Shown here one piece after another: positions 1-5,085 of a stretch of 7,079 nucleotides of DNA. Origin of the DNA: CAYNLX01 sp964441535 (lineage in GTDB: Bacteria; Bacillota_I; Bacilli_A; RF39; UBA660). The first letter of the stretch is position 1; every line of letters starts with the position of its first letter. The translations under genes were made by a program, and so were the position numbers. Location: contig CAYTXQ010000040.1 of NCBI GenBank assembly GCA_964441535.1, forward strand, positions 1 through 7,079. The letters run 5' to 3'. The notes under the pieces are model-generated. The model saw nothing but the letters and a program-made list of their open reading frames with translations. It ran no database searches and had not been told where the DNA came from.

Positions 1-11
1 TTTTCTTCCAT
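1..11 (-). CDS. 5' end of a gene leaving the window (product unknown)
   Basis: On the minus strand an ATG (9-11) opens a frame reading Met-Glu-Glu before the window ends. The start is supported by a purine-rich GGAAGGAT Shine-Dalgarno at 21-28, nine nt upstream, and by an extended -10 promoter at 42-50 that would place the transcript start near 35. An alternative ATG at 28-30 is also open, but its predicted leader would be only about 5 nt, so the ATG at 11 is preferred. Too little sequence is visible to name a product. Confidence 0.45.
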
Positions 12-41
12 TACAAAAATATCCTTCCATTTTCTTTCTTT

Positions 42-70
42 ATTATATCATGTTTATTTTTAATTAAAAA
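42..70 (-). promoter_or_regulatory. Probable sigma-A promoter for the left-edge gene
   Basis: The minus strand reads TGATATAAT: a perfect TATAAT -10 at 42-47 with an extended TGn at 48-50. The -35 region, about 17 bp upstream (65-70, TTTTTA), is poor and lies in the T-tract of the preceding terminator, so recognition would depend on the extended -10. It would start transcription just after the ftsEX-operon terminator. Confidence 0.5.
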
Positions 71-97
71 CAAAAAAGTAGAGTTTTTCTCTACTTT
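66..97 (-). terminator. Rho-independent terminator of the ftsE-ftsX-M23 operon
   Basis: The minus strand has a perfect 9-bp inverted repeat, AAAGTAGAG (97-89) and CTCTACTTT (83-75), with a 5-nt A loop. It is followed at once by a U-rich tract (TTTGTTTTT, 74-66). The hairpin begins inside the TAA stop codon (96-98) of the upstream M23 gene. There is no T-tract on the plus-strand side, so it should work only in the minus direction. Confidence 0.88.
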
Positions 98-1310
98 ATC
101 CTCTTGCAGTCCATCTTGAAGCGCCTCCTGGTAAATAGTTTAATGGATTTACACTTTTAGATAGATATGTATTATATGAAGTATATCCGTTGGCACCACT
201 ACCTAAATAATGACCATTTGCTATACCAAAATGTAAGTGAGCTCCAGTTGTACAACCATCATATTTCATAGTTTGAGCTCCACCCCCTACTTGTCCTATT
301 TGTGTGAATTTAGTTACTACTTGACCTACTTTAACACTATATGATAATAAGTGAGTATACTGTGTAGTGTAATATTTACCATTAATTATGTGCTGAATAT
401 AAACTGTATTACCACCACAACTAGCTCTATTTATTAAACCTGATACTAATCCATTAGCTGCTGCAAATACAGGTGTTCCTTCAGAATTCCCTGCTATGTC
501 AATAGCGTTATGAAATTTTAATTTTCCAGTAATAGGATGTGTTCTATAACCCCAGTTACTACTAACATATCCTTTATTAACTGGTCTTAGAAAGCTAGTA
601 TCTGCATAAGCTCCAACACATTCTGTAAGGAGTTGGTCATCACTCTTACATACTGATTTATAATACTTTATTAATTCTTGCTTCATCCTAATTTGATCCG
701 AATAAGAAGCTGTAATTTCAGAAAGTTCGCTTAACTGTTTACCTAATTTTTTAATAGCATTAGCATATTCTTCTTGCTTTACTTTTAATTCTTGATTTCT
801 TGCTATTAATTCTTCTTTTAAAACTTTATTCTCTTCAATTAAAACATTTAATTCATCCATTATTTGCTTATTATATATACTTAATTGTTCTATTATAGCA
901 GTTCTCATTATTAAATCTGCAGTTGATTTAGCTCCACTTATATATTCTAAATATGCATTTTCTCCTCCAGAAATCTGCTTAAATCTTAATAGTTCATTTG
1001 TTTCCTCTGTTTTGAGTTTTATATTTTCTTCACTTTCTATAATTTTATTTTCTGCTGCAACCACTTTTTCCTCATTGATTTTTTGTTCTTGATATGCTTT
1101 ATATACAGCATTCTTATTATTATCTATCTGACTTTGAGTTTGATTTTTTGCTCTATCATTAGCTGCTTTTTCTGATTGTAAATTTACTAATTCCTGATTA
1201 AGTTCATTAATAGTATTAGCTTCTTTTGCATTAACATCGTATGGATTTAATATTATAGAAATACCAATAATTATAACAGTTATTATAGTTAAAATTAATC
1301 TTTTCATCAT
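96..1310 (-). CDS. Secreted coiled-coil M23 metallopeptidase, probable FtsEX-activated murein hydrolase
   Basis: This is a 404-residue exported peptidoglycan endopeptidase. Residues 1-28 form a Sec signal peptide (MMKR, a hydrophobic stretch, V-N-A cleavage site). Residues about 32-215 are charged, heptad-rich coiled coil containing a PcsB/EnvC-like segment (YLEYISGAKS near 120). Residues about 240-394 form an M23 (LytM-type) domain. Zinc ligands are intact: H267 and D271 (H-N-A-I-D) and H360 of the H358-L-H360 motif; H320 is the further active-site His. It should therefore be an active enzyme, unlike E. coli EnvC, whose LytM domain is degenerate. Four cysteines (221, 231, 298, 353) may form disulfides. 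Its first ATG overlaps the ftsX stop in ATGATGA, implying translational coupling. The coiled coil is the likely docking site for the FtsX extracellular domain. The partner role is inferred from domain order and operon position. Confidence 0.9.
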   Translation of the reverse strand: MMKRLILTIITVIIIGISIILNPYDVNAKEANTINELNQELVNLQSEKAANDRAKNQTQSQIDNNKNAVYKAYQEQKINEEKVVAAENKIIESEENIKLKTEETNELLRFKQISGGENAYLEYISGAKSTADLIMRTAIIEQLSIYNKQIMDELNVLIEENKVLKEELIARNQELKVKQEEYANAIKKLGKQLSELSEITASYSDQIRMKQELIKYYKSVCKSDDQLLTECVGAYADTSFLRPVNKGYVSSNWGYRTHPITGKLKFHNAIDIAGNSEGTPVFAAANGLVSGLINRASCGGNTVYIQHIINGKYYTTQYTHLLSYSVKVGQVVTKFTQIGQVGGGAQTMKYDGCTTGAHLHFGIANGHYLGSGANGYTSYNTYLSKSVNPLNYLPGGASRWTARG

Positions 1311-2212
1311 ATCTTCAAATACTTTCTAACTGCTTTATAGCTACCTAACATACCTACTAAAGCCCCTATAAGTAATAAAATTAATGATAATTTTAAAATT
1401 AAATTAGTTGGAGAAATTAATACTATTATTCTACTAAATAAATATCCTCCCATTCTTTCATATAAAACTATATATCCATATATAGTTACTATTATTGGTA
1501 TCAAAGAACCTATTATTCCCAATATGAAACCTTCAAATATAAAAGGTAATTTTATAGCTATGTTACTTGTACCTACAAGTCTCATTATATCTATTTCAGT
1601 TTTTCTTGAAAATATAGATAATTTAATAGTGTTACTAATTAAAAAAGCTGTTACTATCACTAAGGCAACTACTGTCACTATTGATACCTTTTCTACAATA
1701 TCAAATACTGCTACTAGTTGATCAACCATTCCTTCACCATATTTAACAGAATCTACATACTTTAAATTTCTTAATTCTTTTGCTGTTTTACTTATATCAT
1801 TTATTTCTTTAACTTTTACCATAAACTGATCTTGTAAAGGATTAGTTTCTTCTGTCCAGGTAGACATAATACTATTAAATGTTTCTGATTCATCCTGCAT
1901 TTGTTTTCTAACTTGTTCTTTTGACATAAAATCTATCTGATCTTCATCTACATTATCATTTTCTTCTATTAGATTTCTTAAAGCATTAATATCATCTTCT
2001 GTTGAATTTCTATTCATAAATATTACTATAGTTAAATCACTTTCTAAGTCTTTAGTAAAATTATTAACATTAGTAGTTAATATTATAGAAATAGATACTA
2101 AAATCAATGTAATGGTTATACATGTAATAGATGCTATACTAAGACTAAAATTTCTAAATACACTTTTTAAAGAATCTCTAAAACTTCTTATTAATATTCT
2201 AAACGGTTTCAT
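1307..2212 (-). CDS. ftsX: Cell division ABC transporter permease FtsX
   Basis: A 301-residue integral membrane protein, the membrane half of FtsEX. FtsEX uses ATP hydrolysis in the cytoplasm to switch on a peptidoglycan hydrolase outside. Topology matches the family: a short cytoplasmic N-terminus, TM1 at about 23-47, a large extracellular domain at about 48-172 that would bind the hydrolase coiled coil, then TM2 (174-196), TM3 (224-251) and TM4 (271-293). Between TM2 and TM3 lies the conserved FtsX stretch TEIDIMRLVGTSN (205-217). Length is normal for Gram-positive FtsX. The ATG at 2212 lies within the end of ftsE (14-bp overlap), with AAAGGAAG at 2224-2231 as Shine-Dalgarno. Its end reads TGA TGA, and the first TGA overlaps the start of the M23 gene. 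Both junctions suggest coupled synthesis of a stoichiometric complex. Confidence 0.95.
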   Translation of the reverse strand: MKPFRILIRSFRDSLKSVFRNFSLSIASITCITITLILVSISIILTTNVNNFTKDLESDLTIVIFMNRNSTEDDINALRNLIEENDNVDEDQIDFMSKEQVRKQMQDESETFNSIMSTWTEETNPLQDQFMVKVKEINDISKTAKELRNLKYVDSVKYGEGMVDQLVAVFDIVEKVSIVTVVALVIVTAFLISNTIKLSIFSRKTEIDIMRLVGTSNIAIKLPFIFEGFILGIIGSLIPIIVTIYGYIVLYERMGGYLFSRIIVLISPTNLILKLSLILLLIGALVGMLGSYKAVRKYLKI

Positions 2213-2903
2213 GAGCCTTATAACTTCCTTTCACTGTATCGTTTTCTATAACACCGTTTTCTATTAGTATTACTCTTTTTTTCATTCTATTAACTATTTC
2301 TTTACTATGTGTAGCCATAACTATAGTAGTTTCTAACTCTTTATTTATATTTGATATTACATCCATTATTTCTTTAGAAATATTAGGGTCTAAATTACCT
2401 GTAGGTTCATCACAGATTAATAATTTTGGTTTATCTACTATGGCTCTAGCTATGCATACTCTTTGCTGTTCTCCTCCTGATAATTGATTAGGAAAACATC
2501 TTATTTTATCTTTTAATCCTACTAATGTTAAAGCATCAATTACTTTAGGTCTTATTTCAGAATCTTTTAAACCCATTGTTTCTAAAGCAAATGCTACATT
2601 TTCATATACAGTTAATTTAGGAAGCAATTTAAAATCTTGAAATACTATTCCAATTTTTCTTCTTAATTTATAGACTTTTCTATTTCTTAATTTAGCAACA
2701 TTAAGTCCTCCAACAAATACTTCTCCTCTTGTTGGTTTTTCTTCTCTATAAAGTAATTTTATTAAAGATGATTTACCGCTACCAGATGAACCTATAACAA
2801 ATACAAATTCTCCCTTTTTAATTTCTAAATCTACTCCTGCTAAAGCAGTAACACCATTTTTATATACTTTATAACAATTTCTTAATTCTATAAAACTACT
2901 CAT
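2199..2903 (-). CDS. ftsE: Cell division ATP-binding protein FtsE
   Basis: The 234-residue ABC ATPase that powers FtsX. All motifs are present in order: Walker A GSSGSGKS (38-45), Q-loop Q89, signature LSGGEQQ (141-147), Walker B LLICDEP (161-167) with catalytic E166, D-loop NLDP, and switch H199 in ATHS. Length and the GNLDP context fit FtsE rather than a lipoprotein exporter LolD, and the adjoining ftsX settles it. The start is taken at ATG 2903, because AGGAG (2911-2915) sits seven nt upstream. An in-frame TTG at 2909 overlaps that Shine-Dalgarno and is unlikely. It is the first gene of the operon, with a promoter at 2925-2953. Confidence 0.96.
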   Translation of the reverse strand: MSSFIELRNCYKVYKNGVTALAGVDLEIKKGEFVFVIGSSGSGKSSLIKLLYREEKPTRGEVFVGGLNVAKLRNRKVYKLRRKIGIVFQDFKLLPKLTVYENVAFALETMGLKDSEIRPKVIDALTLVGLKDKIRCFPNQLSGGEQQRVCIARAIVDKPKLLICDEPTGNLDPNISKEIMDVISNINKELETTIVMATHSKEIVNRMKKRVILIENGVIENDTVKGSYKAHETV

Positions 2904-2910
2904 ATGCAAT

Positions 2911-2915
2911 CTCCT
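2911..2915 (-). promoter_or_regulatory. Shine-Dalgarno deciding the ftsE start
   Basis: AGGAG on the minus strand lies seven nt before ATG 2903 (Met-Ser-Ser-Phe-Ile). It abuts the alternative in-frame TTG at 2909, which would therefore have no usable ribosome binding site. Confidence 0.8.
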
Positions 2916-2924
2916 ATATTAAAC

Positions 2925-2953
2925 ATTATAACATTTTTAGAATAATTATTAAA
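2925..2953 (-). promoter_or_regulatory. Sigma-A-type promoter of the ftsE-ftsX-M23 operon
   Basis: The minus strand reads TTTAAT (2953-2948), 17 bp, then TATAAT (2930-2925). TGt precedes the -10, giving an extended -10. The start of transcription should fall near 2918, leaving a leader of about 15 nt that contains the AGGAG site. The -35 matches TTGACA poorly, but the -10 is perfect. Confidence 0.7.
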
Positions 2954-2971
2954 TGGAATTTTTTACCTATT

Positions 2972-2998
2972 TACAGTTTTTTATAATAACATACAGTA
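2972..2998 (+). promoter_or_regulatory. Candidate mother-cell (sigma-E/sigma-K) promoter of gerQ
   Basis: CATACAGTA at 2990-2998 fits the sigma-K -10 pattern CATAnnnTA exactly and the sigma-E -10 pattern CATACAnT. A sigma-K-like AC lies at 2973-2974, 15 bp upstream; a sigma-E -35 is not convincing. Transcription from here would begin near 3004, about 15 nt before the ribosome binding site. A rival reading is a weak sigma-A promoter, TTTACA (2970-2975), 16 bp, TACAGT (2992-2997). GerQ being a mother-cell protein in Bacillus favours the sporulation reading. Confidence 0.45.
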
Positions 2999-3017
2999 TA
3001 TTGCATAATATTAAATT

Positions 3018-3025
3018 GAGGTGAT
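3018..3025 (+). promoter_or_regulatory. Shine-Dalgarno deciding a TTG start for gerQ
   Basis: GAGGTGAT is a strong match to the 16S anti-Shine-Dalgarno. It lies four nt before TTG 3030. The in-frame GTG at 3021 is part of this site, so it cannot also be well served by it. The same AGGTGAT-TTG arrangement precedes ung. Confidence 0.7.
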
Positions 3026-3029
3026 TAAA

Positions 3030-3386
3030 TTGAATGGTAACTATTATCAAAATCCGACATTTCCACAAGCAGGAACTGATAACGAACAGCCAGTAATGTA
3101 TAAAAATATTAAAGAAGATAATTTACCTATGGAGCAAAGTTATATTGAAAATATTCTTAGACTAAATAAAGGTAAAAAAGTTAAAGTATATGTTTCTTTC
3201 CCTGATTCTTTAAACTGGAAAGATAAAATATTTAGTGGAGTTATAGAACAGGCAGGAAGAGATCACATAATAGTAAGTGATCCACAGACAGGAATATGGT
3301 ATTTAATATTAATGATTTATTTAGATTATGTTGAATTTGAAGAAAAAATAAATTACAGCCCTAATTACACCGAAAAAACTTTCTAA
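3030..3386 (+). CDS. gerQ: GerQ-like spore coat / germination protein
   Basis: A 118-residue soluble protein. Residues about 37-108 are the conserved GerQ domain: QSYIENILRLNKGKKVKVY (37-55), then AGRDHIIVSDPQTG (75-88), and the closing segment IYLDYVEFEEKINY (96-109). In Bacillus subtilis, GerQ (YwdL, 181 aa) is made in the mother cell, placed in the inner coat, cross-linked by the transglutaminase Tgl, and needed for the cortex lytic enzyme CwlJ to localise. This version keeps the C-terminal domain but has only about 35 N-terminal residues (Asn/Gln/Pro-containing) in place of the longer Gln-rich region. No signal peptide or membrane segment is seen. It is divergent from ftsE, is followed 56 nt later by lemA, and has no terminator after it. 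The TTG start is chosen by the GAGGTGAT site; GTG 3021 is the alternative. Function in this organism is inferred from the family. Confidence 0.88.
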   Translation: MNGNYYQNPTFPQAGTDNEQPVMYKNIKEDNLPMEQSYIENILRLNKGKKVKVYVSFPDSLNWKDKIFSGVIEQAGRDHIIVSDPQTGIWYLILMIYLDYVEFEEKINYSPNYTEKTF

Positions 3387-3390
3387 AATA

Positions 3391-3419
3391 TTGAAACATG
3401 CTCTTTAGTTTGGTATAAT
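3391..3419 (+). promoter_or_regulatory. Strong sigma-A promoter of lemA
   Basis: TTGAAA (3391-3396), a 17-bp spacer, then TATAAT (3414-3419) preceded by TGG, an extended -10. This is the best promoter match in the window. Transcription should start near 3426, giving a leader of about 17 nt that contains the AGTAGGG ribosome binding site. It lies just after the gerQ stop, so lemA can be expressed independently of gerQ. Confidence 0.82.
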
Positions 3420-3442
3420 TACTAAGAGTAGGGATGTGTATT

Positions 3443-3988
3443 ATGGAAGTTGCAATAACAATAATTTTAATAATCATTATAATTCTAGGTTCTTTAGGAA
3501 TTTTATACATAAATAAATATAATAAAATGCAAGAATATATTATGCGTATTAAAGAATCAGAAGGAATAATAAATGAAAGTTTAAGAAATAAATATGATTT
3601 ATTACTTAAAATTATTAAAAGTGTAAAAAGTAAGGCTAAATTAGAAGCAAATTATTTTAAAGATTTAGAAAAAATAAATTATTCCAATTTAAATAATTAT
3701 GATTTTGATAGAAAACTTATTGATAATGAAATTTTAATAGAAGAAATTAAAAATGATTATCCAAATATTGATAATCAAAATTTTAAATCTTTATCAAAAG
3801 AATTAAGAGATATAAATGAAAAATTAAAAGCAGCAAAACTATACTATAACAGTAATACTACTGAATTAAATAAAAATATAAAGGCTTTTCCTTCAAATAT
3901 AGTTGCTAGAATTCATAAAATTAAACTACGTGCTTTCTTTGATAGAATTGATTTGTTTGATAATAATGAAAATGATTTTAAATTATGA
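3443..3988 (+). CDS. lemA: LemA family membrane protein
   Basis: A 181-residue protein with one N-terminal membrane helix (about 3-23, almost all Ile/Leu/Val/Gly) followed by a helical domain. Family landmarks are present: the YNKMQ segment after the helix (26-30), a conserved first-helix block LRNKYDLLLKIIKSVKSK (47-64), NDYPNIDNQNF (104-114), and the C-terminal KLYYNSNTTELNKNIKAFPS (132-151) with a trailing FF. LemA proteins have an extruded helical bundle and no firmly known biochemical role; many sit near HtpX proteases or TPM-domain proteins, neither of which is visible here. The start is ATG 3443, nine nt after AGGG (3430-3433). ATG 3434 directly abuts that site and is less likely. Its TGA overlaps the convergent ung stop by 6 bp. 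Confidence 0.85.
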   Translation: MEVAITIILIIIIILGSLGILYINKYNKMQEYIMRIKESEGIINESLRNKYDLLLKIIKSVKSKAKLEANYFKDLEKINYSNLNNYDFDRKLIDNEILIEEIKNDYPNIDNQNFKSLSKELRDINEKLKAAKLYYNSNTTELNKNIKAFPSNIVARIHKIKLRAFFDRIDLFDNNENDFKL

Positions 3989-4639
3989 TTCCCAGTTTAT
4001 TTCTTTAATTCCTTTACTTTTTAAAAATTCATTTGCTTTAGAAAAAGGTCTGGTTCCTAGAAATAAATTAGCAGAAAATGGTGAAGGATGACCAGATTCA
4101 ATTATAAAATGATTAGGATTAGTTATTAATCCTTTTTTATTTTTAGCATAATTACCCCATAATATAAATACTATAGGAGCATCTTTTTTATTTAATATTT
4201 TTATTATATGATCTGTAAGTAATTTCCATCCAATGTTTTCATGACTACCTGGTTTTCCTTCTTCCACAGTTAATACAGAATTTAGTAGTAAGACTCCTTC
4301 TTTAGCCCATTTAGTTAGATCTCCATGTATACTAGGAGGTATTCCTAAATCATCTTTTCTTTCTTTAAATATATTAACTAGTGATGGAGGTATTTTTACT
4401 CCTCTTTGAACTGAAAAAGCTAAACCATGCGCTTGACCTTTCTGATGATAAGGATCTTGACCCACTATAACTACTTTTACTTTATTATATGGAGTAAATT
4501 TCAATGCATTAAATATATTTTTCTCTTCCGGATATATAGTTTTGGTTTGATATTCTTTTTTTATTATAGAATAAAATTTTTTAAAATTTTCACTTTCCCA
4601 AACATTTTTCAATACTATATCCCAATTATTTCCTACCAA
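3983..4639 (-). CDS. ung: Uracil-DNA glycosylase, family 1
   Basis: A 218-residue base-excision repair enzyme that removes uracil from DNA in the cytoplasm. Diagnostic motifs are intact: the water-activating loop GQDPYH (60-65) with catalytic D62, uracil-stacking F75, the LLLN motif with uracil-contacting N120, and the DNA-intercalation loop HPSPFSA (184-190) with H184. F188 occupies the position that is Leu191 in E. coli; as I recall, Bacillus subtilis Ung also has Phe there. Length is normal. The start is TTG 4639: no ATG or GTG is available in frame before the upstream stop at 4652-4654, and a strong AGGTGAT lies four nt away. It is last in the minus-strand operon, eight nt after rlmH. It ends tail-to-tail with lemA, with a 6-bp overlap and no terminator hairpin in between. 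Confidence 0.96.
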   Translation of the reverse strand: MVGNNWDIVLKNVWESENFKKFYSIIKKEYQTKTIYPEEKNIFNALKFTPYNKVKVVIVGQDPYHQKGQAHGLAFSVQRGVKIPPSLVNIFKERKDDLGIPPSIHGDLTKWAKEGVLLLNSVLTVEEGKPGSHENIGWKLLTDHIIKILNKKDAPIVFILWGNYAKNKKGLITNPNHFIIESGHPSPFSANLFLGTRPFSKANEFLKSKGIKEINWES

Positions 4640-4642
4640 ATT

Positions 4643-4649
4643 ATCACCT
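4643..4649 (-). promoter_or_regulatory. Shine-Dalgarno deciding the ung TTG start
   Basis: AGGTGAT lies four nt before TTG 4639 and overlaps the TAG stop codon of rlmH (4648-4650). Termination of rlmH therefore happens on the ung ribosome binding site, which favours coupling. Confidence 0.75.
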
Positions 4650-5085
4650 ACTTATGATATGATTCATTATTCATAATTTTAAACGCTCTATATATTTGCT
4701 CTAGTAAAATCGCTCTAAATAGACCGTGCGGAAATGTCATGTTCGAAAAAGATACTATAGAATTGGCTCTATCTCTAAGACACTTATGTAGTCCTAAAGA
4801 ACTGCCTATGACAAACACTATTTCACTTTTGCTTATAAAGGTTCTATCTATTAATTTAGAAAAATCTTCTGAACTAAGTTTAATTCCTTCTATATCTAAA
4901 AGTATTAAATAACTTTTGTCATTAATACATTTTAGTATGTTTTCTGCCTCATTTTCTAAAGTTCTTTCTTCAGGCAACTCTACTGTTTCTATTTTGTGAT
5001 ATTTTTTAATTCTTAAACAATAATCATTTATCATAGATGTTAAATACTTCTCTTTAATTTTTCCAATACATATAATCTTAATCAT
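4648..5085 (-). CDS. rlmH: 23S rRNA (pseudouridine1915-N3)-methyltransferase RlmH
   Basis: A 145-residue SPOUT-family enzyme that uses S-adenosylmethionine to methylate pseudouridine 1915 in helix 69 of 23S rRNA, acting on assembled 70S ribosomes as a homodimer. Family features: N-terminal MIKIICIGKIKEKYL, LLDIEG (62-67), the SAM-binding knot region FVIGSSLGL (91-99), FSNMTFPH (113-120), LLEQIYRAF (127-135) and the characteristic C-terminal YHK tail. The knot loop reads GSSLG where GGSLG is usual, a single Gly-to-Ser change at residue 95. It is somewhat shorter than the 155-159 aa of E. coli and S. aureus. The start is ATG 5085, six nt after AGGTG (5092-5096). An in-frame GTG at 5094 lies inside that site and is rejected. 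It overlaps walJ by 8 bp, consistent with the well-known walJ-rlmH neighbourhood. Confidence 0.95.
   Translation of the reverse strand: MIKIICIGKIKEKYLTSMINDYCLRIKKYHKIETVELPEERTLENEAENILKCINDKSYLILLDIEGIKLSSEDFSKLIDRTFISKSEIVFVIGSSLGLHKCLRDRANSIVSFSNMTFPHGLFRAILLEQIYRAFKIMNNESYHK

Noticed and set aside
75..97. Bidirectional terminator at the left edge
   Set aside because: The hairpin is followed by a T-tract only on the minus strand; the plus side has none.
1307..1309. Alternative genetic code with TGA as Trp (Mycoplasma-like)
   Set aside because: TGA ends ftsX, lemA and the LysM-G5-M23 gene at positions matching family lengths and overlapping starts, and Trp residues are encoded by TGG.
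1524..1721. Plus-strand open frame of 65 codons opposite ftsX
   Set aside because: It is antisense to a confidently assigned membrane-protein gene, has no ribosome binding site, and its hydrophobic composition is a by-product of the complement.
2916..3000. WalR binding box (TGTWAH-N5-TGTWAH) in the ftsE-gerQ intergenic region
   Set aside because: Only isolated TGTAAA-like half-sites are present and no two have the required 5-bp spacing.
3004..3011. Second sigma-E-like box CATAATAT upstream of gerQ
   Set aside because: It has a fair -35 (TAATAAC, 13 bp upstream), but transcription would begin at or next to the ribosome binding site, so the upstream CATACAGTA box is preferred.
3903..4091. Plus-strand open frame of 62 codons across the lemA/ung ends
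   Set aside because: It lies inside lemA in another frame and antisense to ung, with no domain or ribosome binding site.
4427..4657. Plus-strand open frame of 76 codons rich in Phe/Ile/Tyr
   Set aside because: It is the complement of the AT-rich 5' part of ung; the composition is that of a shadow frame.
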